This document shows, one piece after another, positions 1 through 4,974 of a stretch of 8,753 bases of DNA (positions are counted from its first letter, which is position 1; every line of letters starts with the position of its first letter). Source of the DNA: an uncultured Rhodocyclaceae bacterium (lineage in GTDB: Bacteria > Pseudomonadota > Gammaproteobacteria > Burkholderiales > Rhodocyclaceae); contig CAJBAP010000148.1 of NCBI GenBank assembly GCA_903950295.1, forward strand, positions 1 through 8,753. The letters are read 5' to 3'. Below the pieces are notes generated by a model. It saw only the letters and a program-made list of their open reading frames with translations. It searched no databases and was not told the DNA's origin. The translations under genes and the position numbers were made by a program.

Positions 1-1408
1 GCAAGGCCTTGAGCAGATTCATGGCCTGATTCAGTTGGTAATCACTCTTGGAGGCCGGCTCGATCGGCGCGTTGTGGCTGTCGTCCTTGTCGCTCTCCTG
101 TGACTTGTCACCCTTGCTGGATTTGTCGGCTTTTTCTTTTTTAGCCGGCACCGCCTTGTCCTCGGACTTGCCTTCCTTGCCGTTGGTCAGGTGACGATCA
201 AGATCGGCCTCGCGCATACGCTCGCGCGAGGTGCCATTGGCGGTTTCCTCGACGATGATGTCCGGCGTAATCCCCTTGGCCTGGATCGAACGACCGCTCG
301 GCGTGTAGTAACGCGCCGTGGTGAGCTTGATGGCGGTCTTCGCGGACAGCGGCAGCACCGTCTGTACCGAGCCCTTGCCGAAGGTCTGCGTTCCCATGAC
401 GACCGCGCGCTTGTGGTCCTGTAGCGCACCGGCGACGATCTCCGAAGCCGAAGCCGAGCCGGCATTCACCAGCACGATCATCGGCACGGTGCGTACGCCC
501 TCGGGCAATTTCTTGAGGAAATCTTCGCGACTGTTGCTGCGCACGTAGTCCTCACTGGCTGCGGTGTATTTGCGCTTGGCATCCTCGACGCGGCCGTCAG
601 TCGTGACGATGACACTGTTGGCCGGCAGGAAGGCGGCAGCGACGCCCACGGCGCCATGCAACAAACCGCCCGGATCGTTGCGCAGGTCGAGCACCAACCC
701 CTTCAAGCCCGTACCCTTGCCATCGGCATCCGTCTTGTAAAGTTTTTCAAGATGGCGCACCACATCGGGCGCGGTTTCTTCCTGGAACTGGGTGACGCGC
801 AGGTAGCCGTAACCCGGTTCGATCGTTTTCGACTTGACGCTCTGCACTTTGATCTTGTCGCGCTCGATGGTGATCTCGAGCGGCTTCGTCTCGCCCTTGC
901 GCAGGATGGTGAGCTTGATCGAGGTCTTCGGCTTGCCGCGCATCTTCTTGACGGCGTCGTTCAACGTCATGCCTTTCACCGGCGTTTCGTCGAGCTTGAT
1001 GATGAGGTCGCCCGCCTTGACACCGGCGCGATAGGCGGGCGTGTCCTCGATCGGGGAGACGACCTTGACGAGGCCGTCCTCCATGCCGACCTCGATGCCG
1101 AGGCCACCGAATTCACCCTGCGTCGAAACCTGCAAATCCTTGAATGCGTCGGCGTCCAGATAGGCGGAATGAGGATCGAGATTGGCCAGCATGCCGCTGA
1201 TGGCATGGGTGATGAGTAGCTTGTCTTCGACCGGTTCGACGTAACCCTGCTTGATGGCATTGAAGACATCGGCAAAGCTGCGCAACTCCTCGACCGGCAG
1301 CGGCGACCCGCCTTCCTTCTGCGCGATGGCGGAAAAGTTGAGGCTCAACATCACGCCGGCGACCAGACCAACTAATACCAGGCCAATTTGTTGCAGTTTG
1401 CTACGCAT
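1..1408 (-). CDS. ctpA: S41-family C-terminal processing protease (CtpA/Prc), 3' end outside window
   Basis: Periplasmic, membrane-tethered serine protease that trims or degrades proteins from their C-termini. I translated 469 residues from ATG at 1408; no stop is reached before the window edge. Seen in order: a hydrophobic signal or anchor at ~7-29, an N-terminal helical region with LDPHSAYLD (77-85), a PDZ domain starting at GEFGGLGIEV (98-107) and running to ~180, then the peptidase core with LVLDLRNDPGGLL (238-250). The motif GSASASE (317-323) supplies the nucleophile and TFGKG (342-346) the general base. Ser320 and Lys345 are 25 residues apart and Gln349 follows by four, the same spacing as Ser452/Lys477/Gln481 in E. 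coli Prc. A Lys/Asp/Glu/Ser-rich low-complexity stretch at ~411-446 precedes the truncated end. It lies 41 bp downstream of envC on the same strand, so co-transcription is likely. In other bacteria CtpA-type proteases control cell-wall hydrolases, which fits this neighbour. The family call is very secure; the substrate is unknown. Confidence 0.96.
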   Translation of the reverse strand, partial: MRSKLQQIGLVLVGLVAGVMLSLNFSAIAQKEGGSPLPVEELRSFADVFNAIKQGYVEPVEDKLLITHAISGMLANLDPHSAYLDADAFKDLQVSTQGEFGGLGIEVGMEDGLVKVVSPIEDTPAYRAGVKAGDLIIKLDETPVKGMTLNDAVKKMRGKPKTSIKLTILRKGETKPLEITIERDKIKVQSVKSKTIEPGYGYLRVTQFQEETAPDVVRHLEKLYKTDADGKGTGLKGLVLDLRNDPGGLLHGAVGVAAAFLPANSVIVTTDGRVEDAKRKYTAASEDYVRSNSREDFLKKLPEGVRTVPMIVLVNAGSASASEIVAGALQDHKRAVVMGTQTFGKGSVQTVLPLSAKTAIKLTTARYYTPSGRSIQAKGITPDIIVEETANGTSRERMREADLDRHLTNGKEGKSEDKAVPAKKEKADKSSKGDKSQESDKDDSHNAPIEPASKSDYQLNQAMNLLKAL

Positions 1409-1425
1409 GGGAACCCCGATGGAAA

Positions 1426-1453
1426 ATGAAGGCGACTAGATGAAGGCGACTAC
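1426..1453. repeat. 14-bp tandem duplication at the envC stop codon
   Basis: The plus strand carries ATGAAGGCGACTA twice in tandem, as 14-bp units at 1426-1439 and 1440-1453 that differ only at the last base (G versus C). The right-hand copy contains the envC stop (TAG on the minus strand, 1452-1450). The left-hand copy carries the same TAG triplet out of frame, in the envC-ctpA spacer. It looks like a small slippage duplication that lengthened the spacer by 14 bp without changing EnvC. Confidence 0.85.
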
Positions 1454-2673
1454 GGAATCAGCCACTTTGCCGGATCGAATGCCCGCCCCTGATGCCTGAG
1501 CTCAAAGTATAAACCCGAATCTGCCTGCCCTCCGCCCCCGCCGATACCGGTACCTACCGTAGCCACCGTCGCGCCAGCGCCGACTTTTTGCCCCACGTCG
1601 ACCAGCAGTGTCTGGTTGTTGCCATACACCGACAGAAAATCGTCGTCGTGGTCGATGATGACGAGGTTGCCATAACCGCGCAACCAGTCGGCAAATACCA
1701 CGATGCCGCCAGCCGCCGCGCGCACGTCGGTACCTTCGGCAGCGCGGATGAACATCCCCTTCCAGACCGACTCACCATTGTCACGCCGGGTACCAAAACG
1801 CCCGGTGACAGTTCCCCTGACCGGCTGGATCAGTTTTCCTCGCAGCTTGGCGAAAGAACCGCCAGGGCGGACCGGTTCGGCCGCCAGTACGGGCGGCGGC
1901 GGGTCAGAACTGCGGCCACGACCAGCTTGCGCCGGTGGCTTGGCTTTAACCGGAGGGGGAGGACGCTTGGCCAGCGAATCGATCAACTGGCCAAGACGTT
2001 GCTCGTTTTGCTTGAGCGTATCGATCTCGCGGCGTTGCGCCTTGATCTGGTTGGCGATATTGGCCAGCACCACCTGCCGCTCCTGTTGGCGCTGCCTGAG
2101 GGTTGCGCGCTCATCTTCCTCGCGCTGGGCGATCTCGGTGAGCTTGTCGTTACGTTGTTGCACGACCTCCGCCAAGTGACGCGTTTCGACCGCATCGCGC
2201 CGCAGACCGGCAATCAACTCGGCTTTGGCACGCGACAGCAGAGCCAGAAAGTGGCGGTCGCGCGCCGCCGCGTTGGGATCGCCGCCGGACAGGAGCACGG
2301 CCAAGGCATCGGCTTCATGGGGGCGAAACTGGTAGCGCAACAGGCGTGCCAGTTGCGCCTGGCGGGCCGCGGTCTGGCGTTCCAGTTGCTTCAGTTCGCG
2401 TTCGCGCTCGGCCAGTTCAGCCTTGGTAACGGCGCGCTCCTCAGCCAGAACCCGCAGCTTGCGACCGACACTGGAGATGGATTTTTCGGTATCGCGCAGG
2501 CGATCGGCCGTCTCGGCATGTGAGGATTCACTTTGCTTGAGCTGACGTTCCAGCGCGGCACGCTGGCCGCGCAGTGATTCAAGTTTGGTCTTCTCGCGCT
2601 CGGCGCGTCCGTCGCCTGCCGCCAGTGCGATGACCGGCAGGCACAGCAGCACCAACGCAAGGCGACGTATCAA
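1450..2673 (-). CDS. envC: Murein hydrolase activator EnvC (degenerate LytM/M23 domain)
   Basis: Periplasmic activator of septal N-acetylmuramoyl-L-alanine amidases during cell separation. From a TTG start at 2673 the protein has 407 residues: signal peptide with MIRR then a hydrophobic run to ~19, long coiled coil ~24-235, Pro-rich linker ~236-272, C-terminal LytM domain ~278-405. The zinc ligands are gone. The canonical HxGxD site reads WKGMF (304-308), the Y-x-H site reads YGN (350-352), and the HFE site reads YFE (389-391). This is the degenerate pattern of EnvC rather than an active endopeptidase. An in-frame ATG at 2832 would add 53 residues, but that stretch has no signal-peptide character and crosses the upstream promoter region and the gpmA relic. 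The TTG places a normal signal peptide at the N-terminus and overlaps the relic's stop as TTGA. Another in-frame TTG 14 codons upstream cannot be excluded. ctpA follows 41 bp downstream. Confidence 0.93.
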   Translation of the reverse strand: MIRRLALVLLCLPVIALAAGDGRAEREKTKLESLRGQRAALERQLKQSESSHAETADRLRDTEKSISSVGRKLRVLAEERAVTKAELAERERELKQLERQTAARQAQLARLLRYQFRPHEADALAVLLSGGDPNAAARDRHFLALLSRAKAELIAGLRRDAVETRHLAEVVQQRNDKLTEIAQREEDERATLRQRQQERQVVLANIANQIKAQRREIDTLKQNEQRLGQLIDSLAKRPPPPVKAKPPAQAGRGRSSDPPPPVLAAEPVRPGGSFAKLRGKLIQPVRGTVTGRFGTRRDNGESVWKGMFIRAAEGTDVRAAAGGIVVFADWLRGYGNLVIIDHDDDFLSVYGNNQTLLVDVGQKVGAGATVATVGTGIGGGGGQADSGLYFELRHQGRAFDPAKWLIP

Positions 2674-2744
2674 ACTTTGGTTTCGCCCTGATTTCAGACA
2701 GATTCGCCGTGGCAAAGCAGAACAAGTTTGCAGGTAACGGGCAT
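2670..2744 (-). pseudogene. gpmA: Internally deleted relic of 2,3-bisphosphoglycerate-dependent phosphoglycerate mutase gpmA
   Basis: Reading from ATG at 2744, one frame gives MPVTCKLVLLCHGESV, a TGA (2696-2694), then NQGETKV and a second TGA (2672-2670). The first part matches the GpmA N-terminus (E. coli begins MAVTKLVLVRHGES). The second part, after the first stop, resembles the GpmA C-terminus (E. coli ends VANQGKAK). About 225 intervening codons, including most of the active site, are missing. The surviving RHG motif has become CHG, so the catalytic Arg is lost although the His remains. Both fragments are in the same frame and adjacent, consistent with an internal deletion plus decay (a premature TGA where Ala is expected). 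The last TGA overlaps the envC TTG start. Position supports the call: phosphoglycerate mutase genes commonly lie between envC and the rhodanese gene in proteobacteria. The N-terminal match is strong, the short C-terminal match moderate; homology was recalled, not computed. Confidence 0.72.
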
Positions 2745-2790
2745 GGTGCGCTGCGCGGTAAGGGGGAGTGGCAATGATAAAGTGAATCCA

Positions 2791-2822
2791 TTGCCGGCGC
2801 GGGTATAACAGTAAACTATAAT
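2791..2822 (+). promoter_or_regulatory. Putative promoter of the arsR-rhodanese-grxC operon
   Basis: A perfect TATAAT lies at 2817-2822, 43 bp before the arsR ATG. The best upstream element is TTGCCG at 2791-2796, but its 20-bp spacing is longer than the usual 16-18 bp, so the -35 is weak. A second TATAAC lies at 2804-2809. The long -35 spacing would suit an activated or regulator-dependent promoter, but this is inference. Confidence 0.45.
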
Positions 2823-2823
2823 A
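2804..2823. promoter_or_regulatory. AT-rich imperfect dyad, candidate ArsR-family operator
   Basis: TATAACAGTAAACTATAATA is an imperfect palindrome centred between 2813 and 2814, with 7 of 10 base pairs matching. It is embedded in GC-rich DNA, overlaps the -10 hexamer of the arsR promoter, and lies between arsR and the divergent envC gene. ArsR-family repressors usually bind AT-rich imperfect dyads over their own promoters, so autoregulation is the natural reading. Short AT-rich stretches form weak dyads by chance, hence modest confidence. Confidence 0.4.
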
Positions 2824-2837
2824 TTCTCCCATGCCAA
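2810..2837 (-). promoter_or_regulatory. Possible promoter reading towards the gpmA relic and envC
   Basis: On the minus strand TTGGCA (2837-2832) matches five of six -35 positions. It is followed after 16 bp by TTTACT (2815-2810), a poor -10. It would overlap the candidate ArsR operator, so the regulator could affect both directions. The evidence is weak and rests on hexamers only. Confidence 0.22.
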
Positions 2838-2865
2838 ACCTTCATCCCGCCTGAAACGAGACACC

Positions 2866-3192
2866 ATGGACAACCCGATTATCGACATGATGGATCACAA
2901 GGAGCACGTCGAAATTGCCGCACGCGCGTTGAAGGCGATTTCGCATCCCCTGCGCCTGAAAATTCTCTGCGTCGTCGGCGATCAGGAGGTTTGCGTGCAG
3001 GATATCGTCGAAGCGGTCGGTACATCGCAAAGCAACATTTCGCAGCATCTGGCCATCTTGCGTGACAAAAGTGTGCTGACCACGCGCAAGGATGCCAATC
3101 GGGTTTACTATCGCGTCGCCGATCAGCGCACCCTGCAGTTGATCGTGATGATGCGCGAGGTCTTTTGCGGCGTACCCGCCGTGAATCATTGA
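2866..3192 (+). CDS. ArsR/SmtB-family winged-helix regulator, candidate persulfide/thiol sensor
   Basis: Cytoplasmic 108-residue DNA-binding repressor of usual ArsR-family length. Residues 17-34 contain the ALKAISHPLRLKIL signature helix. The helix-turn-helix spans ~44-65, with SQSNISQHL (54-62) as recognition helix. The wing follows with RKDANRVYYRV (74-84). It has three cysteines, Cys35, Cys43 and Cys101. Cys35 (directly after LKIL) and Cys101 (in the C-terminal helix, REVFC) are exactly 66 residues apart. The sensing pairs of SqrR (Cys41/Cys107) and BigR (Cys42/Cys108) have the same spacing, and YgaV has cysteines at comparable places. The classic arsenic motif ELCVC is not intact: EVCVQ is present, with a single Cys43. 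The downstream rhodanese and glutaredoxin fit a reactive-sulfur role. Family assignment is secure, the inducer is inferred. The ribosome binding site is weak (GAG at 2858-2860); starts at Met8 or Met9 are possible. Confidence 0.93.
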   Translation: MDNPIIDMMDHKEHVEIAARALKAISHPLRLKILCVVGDQEVCVQDIVEAVGTSQSNISQHLAILRDKSVLTTRKDANRVYYRVADQRTLQLIVMMREVFCGVPAVNH

Positions 3193-3220
3193 CACAGGAC
3201 ACAGGACACGGGAAACAGGA
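3193..3220 (+). repeat. Four tandem 7-bp units filling the arsR-rhodanese gap
   Basis: The 28 bases between the arsR stop and the rhodanese ATG consist of four 7-bp units: CACAGGA, CACAGGA, CACGGGA, AACAGGA. Three of the four contain AGGA, a Shine-Dalgarno-like core, and the third has GGGA. The last AGGA abuts the start codon, too close to be optimal, while the third unit lies at a workable distance. Copy number could vary by slippage and alter translation initiation without touching either reading frame; that consequence is inference. Confidence 0.8.
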
Positions 3221-3628
3221 ATGGAATTCATCCAGCAAAATTTGATGTGGGTCGGACTGGCTGCTGCCAGCGGTGGCATGCTGTTGTGGCAGATGTTCAA
3301 CGGCAGCGGCGGCAACAACATTTCGGTAAGTGAAGCGACGCTGCTGATCAACCGCCAGGATGCGATCGTGGTCGATGTGCGCGAGATGGCGGAATGGTCA
3401 TCCGGCCATATCCCCAATGCACGGCATATTGCGCTCGGCCATCTCGGCAAGCACTTGTCCGAAATCGACAAGTTCAAGGAAAAACCGATCATCGTCGTCT
3501 GCGCCAGCGGCAACCGTTCAAGCTCGGCCTGCGGCACACTCAAGAAGGCCGGCTTTCAGCAGGTATTCAACCTTGCTGGTGGTGTCGGCGCCTGGGATTC
3601 TGCCGGCCTGCCGATGACCAAGAAATAA
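3221..3628 (+). CDS. Membrane-anchored rhodanese-like sulfurtransferase (YibN type)
   Basis: A 135-residue single-domain rhodanese. Residues ~8-26 form one hydrophobic segment, probably an inner-membrane anchor, followed by a short Gly/Asn linker and the rhodanese fold from ~34 to 131. Seen motifs are VVDVREMAEWSSGHIPNARHI (49-70 region) and the active-site loop CASGNR (94-99), so the sulfur-carrying nucleophile would be Cys94 in a six-residue loop. The closing motif NLAGGVGAWDSAGLP (117-131) is also typical. A second cysteine, Cys104, sits just after the loop. Rhodaneses carry sulfane sulfur as a Cys persulfide. E. coli YibN has the same architecture and the same place before grxC and secB. 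It follows the ArsR gene by 28 bp and precedes grxC by 18 bp, so it is likely in the same transcript. Family certain; sulfur donor and acceptor unknown. Confidence 0.95.
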   Translation: MEFIQQNLMWVGLAAASGGMLLWQMFNGSGGNNISVSEATLLINRQDAIVVDVREMAEWSSGHIPNARHIALGHLGKHLSEIDKFKEKPIIVVCASGNRSSSACGTLKKAGFQQVFNLAGGVGAWDSAGLPMTKK

Positions 3629-3646
3629 ACACGAGGAGCTTCTTTC

Positions 3647-3907
3647 ATGGCCAAGATCATCATGTACGCCACCGAGGTCTGCCCGTATTGCGTGCGCGCC
3701 GAAGCACTGCTGAAACGCAAGGGCGTCACCGACATAGAAAAGATTCGCGTCGACCTCGACCCGGCAAGGCGGCAGGAAATGGAAGCGCGGATTCCCGGTG
3801 CCCGCACCGTGCCGCAGATCTTCATCGACGATTTTCACGTCGGCGGTTGCGACGATCTGCACGAACTTGACCGCCAGGGCAAGCTCGATCCCTTGCTGGC
3901 AAAATAA
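3647..3907 (+). CDS. grxC: Glutaredoxin 3 (dithiol, CPYC)
   Basis: Cytoplasmic 86-residue glutathione-dependent thiol-disulfide oxidoreductase that reduces protein disulfides and removes glutathione from proteins. The active site CPYC is at 12-15. The cis-proline loop TVP is at 54-56 and the glutathione-binding GGCDD at 66-70, which gives the complete thioredoxin fold of a class I glutaredoxin at full length. Cys68 after the GG is an additional cysteine found in Grx3-type proteins. A good Shine-Dalgarno GAGGAG (3633-3638) lies 8 nt before the ATG. The gene sits between rhodanese and secB, the order seen in E. coli, and the nearby sulfur-sensor-like regulator may control it with the rhodanese. 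Confidence 0.96.
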   Translation: MAKIIMYATEVCPYCVRAEALLKRKGVTDIEKIRVDLDPARRQEMEARIPGARTVPQIFIDDFHVGGCDDLHELDRQGKLDPLLAK

Positions 3908-3925
3908 GTCCATAGCGGCGGCAGG

Positions 3926-3931
3926 TAGAAT
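3926..3931 (+). promoter_or_regulatory. Possible -10 element upstream of secB
   Basis: TAGAAT lies 33 bp before the secB start in the 57-bp grxC-secB gap, the longest spacer within the arsR-to-gpsA run. No -35 hexamer at proper distance was found. It may give secB expression independent of the arsR promoter; weak evidence. Confidence 0.22.
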
Positions 3932-3964
3932 GTCGCCCTTTTCATCCTCACTTTCAGGATCACC

Positions 3965-4456
3965 ATGAGCGAACCAGCGCAGCAGGAACAGGACAACACA
4001 CCCATTTTCAGCATCGAGAAGATTTACGTCAAGGATCTGTCGCTGGAGGTGCCAAATGCGCCGCAGTGCTTTCTGGAGCGTGACGCCGCCGAGATCAATC
4101 TGCAAATGCAAACCGGCGGCGAAGCGGTGGGCGACGGCATTTTTAGTGTCGTGCTGACACTGACGGTCACCGCCAAGATCGGCGACAAGACGCAGTTCCT
4201 GATCGAGGCAGCACAAGCGGGCATCTTCCAGATTCGCAACGTACCCGAATCGGAACTGGAGCCGATCGTCGCGGTCGCCTGCCCCAACATTCTCTTCCCG
4301 TATGCGCGCGAAACCGTCTCGGATGCCGTCACCCGCGCCGGCTTCCCGCCGGTGCTGCTGGCGCCGGTCAATTTCGAAGCCATCTACCGCGAGCGTCTGA
4401 TGCAGCAGCAAACCCAGCAGGCCGCCACCGGCGCGCCGGCAACCCCGCTCCAGTAA
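3965..4456 (+). CDS. secB: Protein-export chaperone SecB
   Basis: Cytosolic homotetrameric chaperone that keeps preproteins unfolded and delivers them to SecA for export through SecYEG. It is a full-length protein of 163 residues. Diagnostic segments are [17 protein letters not shown] (17-33), EAAQAGIF (81-88), [11 protein letters not shown] (106-116) and [12 protein letters not shown] (126-137). The C-terminus is a Gln/Ala-rich tail (147-163), as is common in proteobacterial SecB. AGGA at 3956-3959 is 5 nt before the ATG. The gene follows grxC and precedes the GC-rich hairpin block and the SH3 gene. Periplasmic proteins encoded nearby (the SH3 protein, EnvC, CtpA) would all need Sec export, though their SecB dependence is not shown. 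Confidence 0.98.
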   Translation: MSEPAQQEQDNTPIFSIEKIYVKDLSLEVPNAPQCFLERDAAEINLQMQTGGEAVGDGIFSVVLTLTVTAKIGDKTQFLIEAAQAGIFQIRNVPESELEPIVAVACPNILFPYARETVSDAVTRAGFPPVLLAPVNFEAIYRERLMQQQTQQAATGAPATPLQ

Positions 4457-4463
4457 CAATGAT

Positions 4464-4533
4464 TCCCCCCCGCAAACGATGCTTCGCGTCGTTCTCCCCC
4501 CAGGGGGCCAAGAAACACTTGGGGCGGCCCGGC
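4464..4533. repeat. GC-rich hairpin-forming intergenic block between secB and the SH3 gene
   Basis: This 70-bp block begins with seven C (4465-4471). An 8-bp hairpin follows at 4475-4493 (AACGATGC paired with GCGTCGTT around a TTC loop, one G-U pair). Next come CCCCCC-A-GGGGG (4496-4507) and a 5-bp CCAAG/CTTGG stem around AAACA (4508-4522). The block ends in GGGGCGGCCCGGC. Its composition and hairpins look like a dispersed intergenic repeat rather than coding sequence. From memory, similar C-run/G-run blocks containing CTTGGGGCGGCCCGGC occur between genes in betaproteobacteria. An in-frame ATG at 4459 makes it translatable as an N-terminal extension of the SH3 gene, which is probably spurious. 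Confidence 0.6.
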
Positions 4534-4974
4534 GTGTTTCTTGTGCGCGCTCTCTACATCCTATCGGGTCTGCTGTGTGCCGGCACGGCCACGGCCCTCG
4601 ACTATCGCTCGGTGAGCGACGTGGCGGTGCTTTACGATGCGCCCTCGCAAAAGGCAAAACCCCTCTTCGCCATTGCCGCCGGCACGCCGGTCGAGGCCAT
4701 CGTGACGCTCGATGTCTGGGTCAAGGTGCGTGATGCCAAGGGTGATCTGGCCTGGATCGAGCGCCGTCACCTGACCGAGCAACGCAGCTTGCAGGTACGC
4801 AGCGAACGGGCCCAGATTCGAGCCAGCGCAGAAGAGTCGGCGAAACTGGTATTCGAGGCCGAGGCCGATGTCGTGCTCGAATTGCTTGAGCCGGGCACGG
4901 CCGGTTGGGCCAAGGTGCGCCATCGCGATGGCGCGCAGGGATTCGTGAAGGCCAGCCAAGTCTGGGGGTTGTGA
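4534..4974 (+). CDS. Secreted tandem bacterial SH3-domain protein of unknown function
   Basis: With the GTG start at 4534 the product has 146 residues. It has a signal peptide (Arg at ~5, hydrophobic ~6-15, small residues AGTATA before LDYRS at ~22) and two SH3-like beta-barrel repeats, ~23-82 and ~84-146. Each repeat contains a [11 protein letters not shown] or [15 protein letters not shown] strand, a VDVELLE-like turn and a W(V/A)KVR strand; they end in AWIERRHL and [11 protein letters not shown]. The architecture suggests a periplasmic protein that binds peptidoglycan or a partner protein, but no catalytic domain is present and no specific function is recognised. The ATG at 4459 would add 25 residues encoded by the GC-rich repeat block and give an abnormally long signal N-region, so I prefer GTG 4534 (GTG 4543 also fits). 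Its stop overlaps the gpsA start by one base (TGATG), implying translational coupling. Confidence 0.85.
   Translation: MFLVRALYILSGLLCAGTATALDYRSVSDVAVLYDAPSQKAKPLFAIAAGTPVEAIVTLDVWVKVRDAKGDLAWIERRHLTEQRSLQVRSERAQIRASAEESAKLVFEAEADVVLELLEPGTAGWAKVRHRDGAQGFVKASQVWGL

Noticed and set aside
656..1219. Open frame of 187 codons on the plus strand opposite ctpA
   Set aside because: The minus strand encodes the complete PDZ and peptidase core of CtpA here; the plus-strand product has no recognisable features.
1588..2523. Open frame of 311 codons on the plus strand opposite envC
   Set aside because: EnvC has signal peptide, coiled coil and LytM domain on the other strand; this frame has only GC-bias composition.
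2674..2832. 53-residue N-terminal extension of EnvC from ATG 2832
   Set aside because: It places the signal peptide internally and runs through the gpmA relic and a TATA-rich promoter region.
2842..3543. Open frame of 233 codons on the minus strand opposite arsR and rhodanese
   Set aside because: It spans two identified plus-strand genes and their repeat spacer with no domain of its own.
3518..4657. Open frame of 379 codons on the minus strand across rhodanese, grxC and secB
   Set aside because: It runs opposite three well-identified genes and their spacers and shows no family motif.
4905..4973. 23-residue N-terminal extension of GpsA from ATG 4905
   Set aside because: It lies in another frame of the SH3 gene and precedes the first Rossmann strand, which normally begins at the N-terminus.
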